64,000 bases of DNA from an uncultured Holophaga sp. (lineage in GTDB: Bacteria > Acidobacteriota > Holophagae > Holophagales > Holophagaceae): positions 3,609,457 through 3,673,456 of the forward strand of contig NZ_OY781925.1 of assembly GCF_963677305.1 (NCBI RefSeq), in the 5' to 3' direction. Position 1 is the stretch's first letter; each line of letters begins with the position of its first letter. Of this stretch, positions 8,764 through 15,819 are shown piece after piece. The position numbers and the translations under genes were made by a program. Under the pieces are notes generated by a model, which was not told the DNA's origin, did not search any database, and saw only the letters and a program-made list of their open reading frames with translations.

Positions 8764-10256
8764 GCCTGAACCCCAGCCAGATCTCCTCCCTCATGGCCCT
8801 GCTCGTTCCGGCGGTGGCCGCCTGCCTGCTCCCCCTGGCCTCCATCGACCGGGACCAGAGCACCCAGAAGTGGATCCGCGCTGCCATGTTCTTCATTGCG
8901 CTCCTGGCTGTCGCGGGCAGCTTCCTCTACACGACCTCCCTCTGGGGTCGCGCCCTCCAGCCGGTCTTCGGCCCGGTCCGCTTTGATCGGCTCGCCCAGT
9001 TCTCGGCGATCTTCCTGGTGGTGGCGGCGGGACTGGCCATCCTCCAGCTCTGGGACCACCTCCACCAGGAGGGCTGGGTGAAGGGCGAGACCCTGGCCCT
9101 CATGATGTTCTCCCTCACGGGCATGCTCCTCTTCTGCGCCACCACCCACCTGCTCGTGCTCTTCCTCGCCCTGGAGCTCCTCTCCATCCCCCTCTACGCC
9201 CTCACCGCCACCCTGAGGCACCGGCATGAGGCCCTGGAGGGTGGCGTGAAGTACTTCATGACGGGAGCGGTGGCCTCCAGCTGCTTCCTCATGGGCACGG
9301 TGCTCCTCTACGGCACCACCGGCACCCTGGAGATCACGGCCATGCGTGCGGCCCTTCCCTCCGTGGCCTCGGACCCCCTCTTCCTCCTGGGGGGGGCGCT
9401 CCTCCTGGTGGGCTTCCTCTTCAAGATCAGTGCCGTCCCCTTCCACCAGTGGACCCCCGATGTCTATGAAGCAGCCCCCCATCCCATCGCCGGCTTCATG
9501 TCCGTGGCCACCAAGGCTGCGGCACTCATTGCCCTGATCCGGGTCTTCCCAGCCGGTCTCCTGAGCCTGGACACCCCCTTCAGCGCCAAGGTGAAGACGG
9601 TCCTCGCCCTCATGGCCGTCCTCTCCCTCATCCTGGGGAACCTGACGGCCCTCACCCAGAACAATGTGAAGCGCATGCTGGCCTATTCCAGCATCAGCCA
9701 TGCCGGCTACCTCCTCCTCGGTCTGGTGGCGGGCACCGCCCAGGCCATGGTCGGCGTCGGATTCTACCTGGTGGCCTACCTGGCCATGAACATGGGGGCC
9801 TTCGGGCTCCTGACGGCCTATGGACGTACCGGGGGACGCACAACCTTCGAGGACTTCCGGGGACTGGGCTGGAAACGGCCCGAGCTCGGCATCGCCGCCG
9901 CCCTGTGCATGTTCAGCCTGGCGGGCATCCCCCCCACGGGGGGCTTCTACGGCAAGTACATGATCTTCCGTGAGCTCATCGCCCAGGGACATGCCGGGCT
10001 CGCCATCGTGGGCGTCCTGGCCAGCTTGGTATCCGTAGCCTACTACTTCCGCCTCCTGGTGGTGATGTTCATGGAGCGCCCCCTCGCCTCGGCACAGCGG
10101 GAAGCGGCGGAACACCCAGCGGCGGTGTCCTCCCTGGCGAGTGGGACCGTCCTGGTCTGCGGCATCCTCGTCCTGGTCATCGGCCTCTTCCCAGGCTATC
10201 TCTCAGCCCTCTTCTCCGAGCGGGCCTTCCTGGACAGCCTCACCCTCCTGAAATGA
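8760..10256 (+). CDS. nuoN: NADH-quinone oxidoreductase subunit N
   Basis: Third antiporter-like proton-pumping subunit of complex I; 498 residues, about 14 hydrophobic segments. Blocks: FLALELLSIPLYAL, FKISAVPFHQWTPDVYEAAPHPIAGFMSV, NVKRMLAYSSISHAGYLLLG. Starts inside the nuoM stop (ATGA overlap). Last gene of the nuoHIJKLMN cluster; an adaptor gene of an exporter starts 70 bp later with its own ribosome binding site region. Confidence 0.95.
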   Translation: MSLNPSQISSLMALLVPAVAACLLPLASIDRDQSTQKWIRAAMFFIALLAVAGSFLYTTSLWGRALQPVFGPVRFDRLAQFSAIFLVVAAGLAILQLWDHLHQEGWVKGETLALMMFSLTGMLLFCATTHLLVLFLALELLSIPLYALTATLRHRHEALEGGVKYFMTGAVASSCFLMGTVLLYGTTGTLEITAMRAALPSVASDPLFLLGGALLLVGFLFKISAVPFHQWTPDVYEAAPHPIAGFMSVATKAAALIALIRVFPAGLLSLDTPFSAKVKTVLALMAVLSLILGNLTALTQNNVKRMLAYSSISHAGYLLLGLVAGTAQAMVGVGFYLVAYLAMNMGAFGLLTAYGRTGGRTTFEDFRGLGWKRPELGIAAALCMFSLAGIPPTGGFYGKYMIFRELIAQGHAGLAIVGVLASLVSVAYYFRLLVVMFMERPLASAQREAAEHPAAVSSLASGTVLVCGILVLVIGLFPGYLSALFSERAFLDSLTLLK

Positions 10257-10326
10257 AGCGACACGACTCAACCCCCAGCCCCTGCACCCCTCTCATCTGA
10301 CAGGGCATCCACCTCGGGAGCAGGAC

Positions 10327-11625
10327 ATGGCAGTCAAGCGCAGGATAGGGATCGCGGTCGCCGCAGGGGTGGTGGTTGCCGGAGGGGTGGCCACCTGGGC
10401 GCTTGGGAAGCGGCAGGAGCCGATCTCCTGGCGCACGGCGGCTGTGGACCGGGGGGATGTCACCCAGCGCATCAGTGCCACCGGCACCATCAACGCCTTC
10501 ATTTCGGTCCCAGTGGGCACCCAGGTCTCGGGGGTGGTCACCGACCTCTACGCTGACTACAACAGCCTGGTGAAGAAGGGGCAGGTCATCGCCCGGATCG
10601 ACCCCACCACCTGGGAGACCCAGCTGAAGGACGCCGAGGCAACCCAGCAGAGGGCACAGGCGGCCTTTCTCAACGCCAAGCTCGATTACGACCGGAACCG
10701 CAGACTCGCAGAGCAGCAGCTGGTGGCGGCTTCGGACCTGGATGCCAAACTGCTGGCGCTGAAGACAGCCCAGGGCAATCTGGATTCGGCCCGGGCCTCG
10801 GTCGCCCGGGCGAGGATCAACCTGGGCTACTGCACCATCCACGCCCCCGTGGACGGAGTGGTCATCTCCCGTGCCGTGGATGTGGGGCAGACCGTGGCGG
10901 CCAGCTTCAGCACCCCCAACCTCTTCACCATCGCACGGGATCTCTCGAGGATGATCGTGGTGGCCTCCATCGATGAGGCGGACATCGGGCTGGTCTCGGT
11001 GGGGCAGAAGGCCTTCTTCACCGTGGACAGCTTTCCGGACCGCCAGTTCAGGGGACGGGTGAGCGAGGTGCGCCTGGAGCCCATCACCAACCAGAATGTG
11101 GTCACCTACAACGTGGTCATGGAGGTTGCCAACGAGCCCAAGGCCGTTGCGGCCCCCCCCCTGCCAGCGCCCGAGCGGGCCCCCGAAACGGCCCGCTATG
11201 TACCGCCCGGTGGAAAGGTCTACCGTGGGGAGATGGCCCTCATGCCTGGCATGACGGCCAATGTCAGTATCGTCACCAACCGGAGGGAAAAGGTTCTCCG
11301 GGTCCCTGGCAACGCCCTGCGGTTCAATCCCAGGGCCTTCCTCAGGGAGAGCGCCCAGCCCTCCCCGGGCCCCCGCACCGTCCAGGGCCCCCAGAATGGC
11401 AAGGGCATGACCGCCCGCAGGGAGGATCGCATCTGGGTCCTGGAGAATGGAAAGCCCAAGGCCCTGCCCGTGACGGCGGGCGCCAGCGACGGGCAGTTCA
11501 CCGAGGTCTCGGGCGAGGGTCTCCAGGAGGGGCTCCAAGTCCTCACGGGCGTCCAGGATCCCAAGAAGCCCGGCAAAGCCCAGGCCTCTCCCCTCGCTGG
11601 CCCCACTGGGGCGCCACGCCACTGA
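10327..11625 (+). CDS. MacA/HlyD-family periplasmic adaptor subunit
   Basis: Membrane-fusion protein that would link an inner-membrane ABC permease to an outer-membrane channel. 432 residues: one N-terminal transmembrane helix (about residues 8-26), split lipoyl/barrel-sandwich halves (VSGVVTDLYADYNSLVKKGQVIARID and YCTIHAPVDGVVISRAVDVGQTV), a coiled-coil hairpin between them (about residues 95-160), then a beta-barrel and a long, proline-rich membrane-proximal tail. It lies 9 bp before a MacB-like permease, so the two are probably co-expressed. Substrate unknown. Confidence 0.88.
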   Translation: MAVKRRIGIAVAAGVVVAGGVATWALGKRQEPISWRTAAVDRGDVTQRISATGTINAFISVPVGTQVSGVVTDLYADYNSLVKKGQVIARIDPTTWETQLKDAEATQQRAQAAFLNAKLDYDRNRRLAEQQLVAASDLDAKLLALKTAQGNLDSARASVARARINLGYCTIHAPVDGVVISRAVDVGQTVAASFSTPNLFTIARDLSRMIVVASIDEADIGLVSVGQKAFFTVDSFPDRQFRGRVSEVRLEPITNQNVVTYNVVMEVANEPKAVAAPPLPAPERAPETARYVPPGGKVYRGEMALMPGMTANVSIVTNRREKVLRVPGNALRFNPRAFLRESAQPSPGPRTVQGPQNGKGMTARREDRIWVLENGKPKALPVTAGASDGQFTEVSGEGLQEGLQVLTGVQDPKKPGKAQASPLAGPTGAPRH

Positions 11626-11634
11626 GGCCAAGCC

Positions 11635-12861
11635 ATGACCGGCATCCTTGAGTTCATCCGGCTGGCCCTCTTCGCCATCACCCGGAACAAGACCCGCGCC
11701 CTGCTCACCATGCTGGGCATCATCATCGGCGTCGGTTCGGTCATAGCCATGATCGGCATCGGCGAGGGCTCCAAGAGGGCTTCGGTGGCCCTCATCGAGA
11801 ACATGGGCTCCAACATGCTCATGGTCTCCAACGGGGTCTCCAACCGGACCACCGCAGGCCCCCTGAGCTCCGGGAGCATCGAGGTCCTGAGGGACGACGA
11901 CGCCCAGCTCATCACAAGGGAACTCAGCCAGAGCAGTGTCGTGGCCGCCTCCCCCAGCGTCCGCACCACCCGACCGGTCATCTTCCAGAGCGTCAACTAC
12001 ATCACCAGCATCCAGGGCACCGGCCCCGACTTCCCGAAGATCCGGGGCTGGGACCTGGAACGGGGCCGATTCTTCACCGAGGGTGAGGTCAAGGGCCAGG
12101 CCAAGGTCTGCATCCTCGGCCAGACCGTTGTGGACAACCTCTTCCCCAATGGCGAAGAGCCCATGGGACAGACTGTCCGCATAGGCAAGATGCCCTTCGA
12201 GGTCATCGGGGTCCTGGAGAAGAAGGGGGCGGGGCTCATGGGGGACCAGGACGACGCCATCATCGCCCCCTACACCACCGTGATGCACAAGATCATGGGG
12301 CGGGACCGGATCCAGATGATCATGGTCAGCGCCATGGAAGGGCGCGAGGATCTTGCCGAGAGCGAGATCACCGCCCTGCTCCGCCAGCGGATGCGGCTCG
12401 GCCCCAAGGACGACAGCCCCTTCCAGTTCCGGAGGCAGGACGACTGGATCAAGATGCAGGAGCAGCAAGCGGGGGTCCTGACCATGTTCCTGGCCATGTC
12501 CGCTGGGATCTCCCTGGTCGTGGGCGGCATCGGCATCTCCAACATCATGCTGGTCAGCGTCACCGAACGCACCCGCGAAATCGGAATCCGACGGGCCATG
12601 GGCGCCACCCGCCGCACGGTGCTCTGGCAATTCCTCACCGAGGCGGTGGTGCTCTCCATCCTGGGGGGCATCCTGGGCATCCTCCTGGCCCTGGCAGCCA
12701 TCTGGCTGCTGAAGTCCTTCTCCCCCCTCCCCGCCGTGGCCCTCCCCTGGGCTGTGGCCCTGGGCCTGGGATTCAGCGCCGTGGTCGGCATCGTGGCGGG
12801 CTTCCTCCCGGCCCTGAAGGCCGCCAAGCTGGATGTGATCGACGCTTTGCGCTATGAATAG
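11635..12861 (+). CDS. MacB-like ABC transporter permease (no ATPase domain)
   Basis: Integral membrane subunit of a MacB/LolCE-type ABC transporter (type VII fold). 408 residues: TM1 with the adjoining LTMLGIIIGVGSVIAMIGIG segment near the N-terminus, a large periplasmic MacB core domain (about residues 50-270), and three C-terminal helices of the FtsX domain, including the TREIGIRRAMGATRRTVLWQFLTEA coupling segment. Classical MacB proteins carry an N-terminal nucleotide-binding domain; here it is absent and no ATPase gene is adjacent, so the ATPase must be encoded elsewhere or be shared. Downstream gene is an MFS exporter. Confidence 0.88.
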   Translation: MTGILEFIRLALFAITRNKTRALLTMLGIIIGVGSVIAMIGIGEGSKRASVALIENMGSNMLMVSNGVSNRTTAGPLSSGSIEVLRDDDAQLITRELSQSSVVAASPSVRTTRPVIFQSVNYITSIQGTGPDFPKIRGWDLERGRFFTEGEVKGQAKVCILGQTVVDNLFPNGEEPMGQTVRIGKMPFEVIGVLEKKGAGLMGDQDDAIIAPYTTVMHKIMGRDRIQMIMVSAMEGREDLAESEITALLRQRMRLGPKDDSPFQFRRQDDWIKMQEQQAGVLTMFLAMSAGISLVVGGIGISNIMLVSVTERTREIGIRRAMGATRRTVLWQFLTEAVVLSILGGILGILLALAAIWLLKSFSPLPAVALPWAVALGLGFSAVVGIVAGFLPALKAAKLDVIDALRYE

Positions 12862-12931
12862 CAGAGCGGAAACCGAAGCTCCTCCCGTCTGCGGAAGATC
12901 CCGGCCAGCCTGAAAGCATCGAAGTGCCGAG

Positions 12932-14167
12932 ATGAGCGAACACCCCCACGACCCCTTCCAGTCCCTGCGCTATGCCGAGTACCGGTGGTTCCTTGTGGGC
13001 ACCACGGCGGTCTTCATGGCCACCCAGATCCAGACCGCGGTCATGGGCTGGCAGGTCTATGGGATCACCCACGATCCTCTCTCCCTGGGCTTGGTGGGCC
13101 TCTCGGAAGCCATCCCCTTCCTCTGCCTGACCCTGATCGGGGGTTATGCGGCCGACCGGCGGGATCGCCGGGGCCTCGCCCTGATCGCCACGGCGGTCCT
13201 GGCCCTCTGCGCCTGCCTGCTGCTGGTCTACAACCTGCACCACACCCCCAGCGCCCTGCCCTTCTATGGCATCCAGTTCCTCACGGGCATCGGCCGGGCC
13301 TTCTACCGGCCGACCTCCCAGGCTCTGGGCACGGAGCTGGTGCCCCGGGAGGCCTACCACAACGCCGCCACTTGGCGCAGTTCCCTCAGCCACACCGCCA
13401 TGGTGGTGGGTCCGGCCCTGGGGGGCCTCCTCTACGGATTCGGGAACGCCACCACGGCCTACAGCACCGAGCTCGGACTCATGCTCGTGGGTTTCATCTT
13501 CCTGATGAAGGTCGGGCCCAGACCCCGCCCCGCCCCCCGCTCCAGCGGCCTCTTCCAGAGTCTGACGGAGGGGCTGCGCTTCGTCTTCCGCGAGAAGCTG
13601 ATCCTGGGGGCCCTCTCCCTGGACCTCTTCGCGGTCCTCTTCGGCGGTGCCGTCGCCCTACTCCCGGTCTTCGCCTCGGACATCCTCCACACGGGCCCCC
13701 AGGGCTTCGGCATCCTCCGTGCCACACCCGCGGTGGGTTCGGTGCTCATGAGCCTGGTCCTGGCCTTCATGCCCCCCATGAGGAAGGCCGGACGGACCCT
13801 GCTCATCTTTGTCGCCGCCTTCGGCCTCTGCTGGATTGCCTTCGCCTTCTCCCGCTGGTTCGGCCTCTCCCTGGGGCTCCTGCTCCTCTCGGGGGCCTTC
13901 GACAACGTGAGCGTGGTGTTGCGGGCCACCCTGGTGCAGTCCTACACCCCCCAGGAGATGATGGGGCGGGTCTCGGCCGTCAACGCCTTCTTCATCGGAT
14001 CCAGCAACGAGCTGGGCGCCTTCGAATCCGGCATCACGGCCCGCCTCATGGGCCTCATCCCGGCTGTGGTCTTCGGCGGTTGCATGACCCTGGTGGTCGT
14101 GGCGGCCACCGCCGGACTGGTGCCCCAGCTGCGCCGCCTCGACCGCATGGATGGCCGTCAGGACTGA
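12932..14167 (+). CDS. MFS transporter, EntS-like exporter family
   Basis: Twelve-helix major facilitator protein, 411 residues. The N-terminal half has the signature loop GGYAADRRDRRGL between helices 2 and 3, and the family feature FYRPTSQALGTELVPREAY before helix 4, typical of the enterobactin-exporter-like (EntS/MFS_3) group. A second conserved loop SYTPQEMMGRVSAVNAFF lies in the C-terminal half. Probably a drug, siderophore or small-metabolite exporter; substrate not predictable. Follows the MacAB-like pair on the same strand after a 70-bp gap. Confidence 0.85.
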   Translation: MSEHPHDPFQSLRYAEYRWFLVGTTAVFMATQIQTAVMGWQVYGITHDPLSLGLVGLSEAIPFLCLTLIGGYAADRRDRRGLALIATAVLALCACLLLVYNLHHTPSALPFYGIQFLTGIGRAFYRPTSQALGTELVPREAYHNAATWRSSLSHTAMVVGPALGGLLYGFGNATTAYSTELGLMLVGFIFLMKVGPRPRPAPRSSGLFQSLTEGLRFVFREKLILGALSLDLFAVLFGGAVALLPVFASDILHTGPQGFGILRATPAVGSVLMSLVLAFMPPMRKAGRTLLIFVAAFGLCWIAFAFSRWFGLSLGLLLLSGAFDNVSVVLRATLVQSYTPQEMMGRVSAVNAFFIGSSNELGAFESGITARLMGLIPAVVFGGCMTLVVVAATAGLVPQLRRLDRMDGRQD

Positions 14168-14173
14168 TCAGCT

Positions 14174-14383
14174 TCAGCGAGTACCAGGGGCCTTGTAGGT
14201 GAGGGTGACCGGCTGGGCCGGGGCCTGTCCCTGGGACAGGGCTTTGGCGGCATCGGAGATGGCCACCGTATCCTGACCGGGAACCTGGGCGGCTGCCGCC
14301 TGGGGGACGGCCCTCTTCTGGACCGGATGGCCCTGGGTGGGCTGGGAGACGGTGTGCTTGGATGCGATCTGGGAAACGCTCAT
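14174..14383 (-). CDS. Small hypothetical protein with DTVAIS motif
   Basis: 69-residue polar protein without signal peptide or membrane segment. It starts MSVSQIASK and contains QDTVAISDAAKALSQ, a motif almost repeated in the next gene (GDSVAISSAGSQLSQ). Such D(S/T)V-x-(I/L)S-x-A stretches are common near the ends of flagellar and FlgM-like proteins, but nothing else here supports that role. TTGGAG lies just upstream of the ATG. Its end is 6 bp from the convergent MFS gene. Function unknown. Confidence 0.6.
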   Translation of the reverse strand: MSVSQIASKHTVSQPTQGHPVQKRAVPQAAAAQVPGQDTVAISDAAKALSQGQAPAQPVTLTYKAPGTR

Positions 14384-14423
14384 GGTAGCTCCAAGGTCCG
14401 GACTGGACCCGATCAGGCGGGCA

Positions 14424-14873
14424 TCAGCCCATCAGAGAGAAAAGGCCGCTATCCCCGGTGGAGACCTGGGAGGCCAGCATCGGGTCCTGGGACTGCGCCT
14501 GGAGAAGGGCGGCCATGAGGTTGTCGGCATCGGTCCCGTTGGCAACGACGCCCGAGGCGTTGTAGGTCCCCGTGCCGTTCTGCATGGAGGCCAGGATGCC
14601 CGACAGGGTTTCAGGCTTGTCCTTGAAGTACGCCTTCAGCTGGCTCAGGTCACTCTGGACATCAGCCTGCTGGGTGCAGAGATCGTTCAGGGCCTTGGTC
14701 ACCTCCGGCGGCGCCTGGGAAAGCTGGCTGCCGGCCGAGGAGATGGCGACGGAGTCGCCCCCGCTTCCCGCCCCGAGAGCGGCGGTGGAGTCACCACCCG
14801 TCCCGGAGAACAGCCGCTGCAGCAGGACACTGCTGACACTGGAGGCACTGGAACCGATCGGTAGGATACTCAT
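14424..14873 (-). CDS. Hypothetical protein, paralogous in part to the preceding small gene
   Basis: 149-residue protein. I take the ATG at 14873 because AGGAG sits 6 bp before it. The N-terminal third is Ser/Gly-rich and holds GDSVAISSAGSQLSQ, matching the motif in the downstream 69-residue protein; the C-terminal half is helical (TKALNDLCTQQADVQSDLSQLKAY) and ends with a short Gly-Leu-Phe tail. No signal peptide or membrane helix. The two small genes lie in tandem, 40 bp apart, downstream of the transhydroxylase genes but beyond a likely terminator. Function unknown. Confidence 0.62.
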   Translation of the reverse strand: MSILPIGSSASSVSSVLLQRLFSGTGGDSTAALGAGSGGDSVAISSAGSQLSQAPPEVTKALNDLCTQQADVQSDLSQLKAYFKDKPETLSGILASMQNGTGTYNASGVVANGTDADNLMAALLQAQSQDPMLASQVSTGDSGLFSLMG

Positions 14874-14940
14874 GGAAGCTCCTGGGCAAACTCTGCTGAG
14901 CGGAATCCCACGAGCGATTTCCATGCCGCTCCATGAAACA

Positions 14941-14958
14941 GGGGCCCTTCCGGGCCCC
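14941..14958 (-). terminator. Hairpin terminator candidate after athS
   Basis: GGGGCCC-TTCC-GGGCCCC, a perfect 7-bp stem with a 4-nt loop, lies 24 bp beyond the athS stop. Read on the minus strand it is followed by CTGTTTC, a poor T-tract, so termination may be partial. Confidence 0.5.
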
Positions 14959-14982
14959 CATGGCATGGAAAAGGGAAAGGTC

Positions 14983-15819
14983 TCAGATTTTCCAGAGTTC
15001 TACGTCCCCAATGTTCACATCCACCTGGGTCACATCCACAGGACCGTGCTTCCTTGTGAGGTAGCCGGGCTTTTCGAAGAGAAGGGTGTAGCAGCCGCTC
15101 TCCAGCCCCTTGAGCCAGAAATCCCCGTAGCTGTCCGTCACCGTGCTGCAGGTGGCCCCGGAGGCCACCTGAGTGGCCGTCACCTTGACCTCGCCCAGAC
15201 ACTCGTCGGCTTCCTGATCGTAGAGGGCGCCGGCGATGAACTTCTTGGGCAGCCCCAGGTAGTAGACCCTCGGCTTGATGTGGGCCAGCTCAGGCTTGAG
15301 CAGCTCGGCCCTGGCGATGAGGGCCTTGACCTTGGGATCCTCCTCGTCGCCGAAAACCATGGCCTCCGTCGGGCAGGCATCCACACAGCGGGGCTCGGAC
15401 CAGCCATCATCCAGGAGGTGGGCACAGAAGGTGCATTTCTGGGCGATATTGAGGCTGTCGTTGAAGTAGATCACGTTCTCGTAAGGACAGGCATCCATGC
15501 AGATCTGGTTGCCCCGGCACTTGGCCGGGTCGATGATCACAGCCCCGTCAGCCCGCTTGTAGATCGCCTCCGACTTGCACCCCTTGATGCAGGGGGCCTC
15601 GTCGCAGTGCTGGCAGATGCTGTGTTCGTAGGTGATCATCACCTTCGGCACCTGCCCGCGGACACGGTCCTTGAGCTTGTTCCAGAACTGGCCGGTGTCC
15701 GGCTGGGGCTTGGCGATGGGCGACCAGTCGTTGGCACAGTGCTCGTCCTTGCAGGCAACCTGGCAGTTGTAGCAGCCATTGCAGACATCGTAGTTGATGA
15801 CCAGAACCTTTCTGCCCAT
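14983..15819 (-). CDS. athS: Pyrogallol/phloroglucinol-type transhydroxylase, iron-sulfur small subunit
   Basis: Electron-transfer subunit paired with AthL. 278 residues. N-terminal DmsB/NrfC-like ferredoxin region: CNGCYNCQVAC (site 1), CQHCDEAPCIKGC (site 2), CRGNQICMDACP (site 3, three cysteines, second position Asn) and CTFC...CVDACP (site 4). The C-terminal 75 residues (from about GALYDQEADECLG) form a carboxypeptidase-regulatory-like beta domain, as in the Pelobacter acidigallici enzyme (274 residues). No signal peptide, so cytoplasmic. The ATG overlaps the athL stop (TGATG) and GGAGG sits 6 nt upstream; a GTG one codon earlier is the alternative start. The related resorcinol-hydroxylase small subunit is the main alternative. 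Confidence 0.87.
   Translation of the reverse strand: MGRKVLVINYDVCNGCYNCQVACKDEHCANDWSPIAKPQPDTGQFWNKLKDRVRGQVPKVMITYEHSICQHCDEAPCIKGCKSEAIYKRADGAVIIDPAKCRGNQICMDACPYENVIYFNDSLNIAQKCTFCAHLLDDGWSEPRCVDACPTEAMVFGDEEDPKVKALIARAELLKPELAHIKPRVYYLGLPKKFIAGALYDQEADECLGEVKVTATQVASGATCSTVTDSYGDFWLKGLESGCYTLLFEKPGYLTRKHGPVDVTQVDVNIGDVELWKI

Noticed and set aside
10240..12630. 796-codon minus-strand frame opposite the MacA/MacB-like genes
   Set aside because: Antisense shadow with no recognisable motif; the plus-strand proteins have clear family features.
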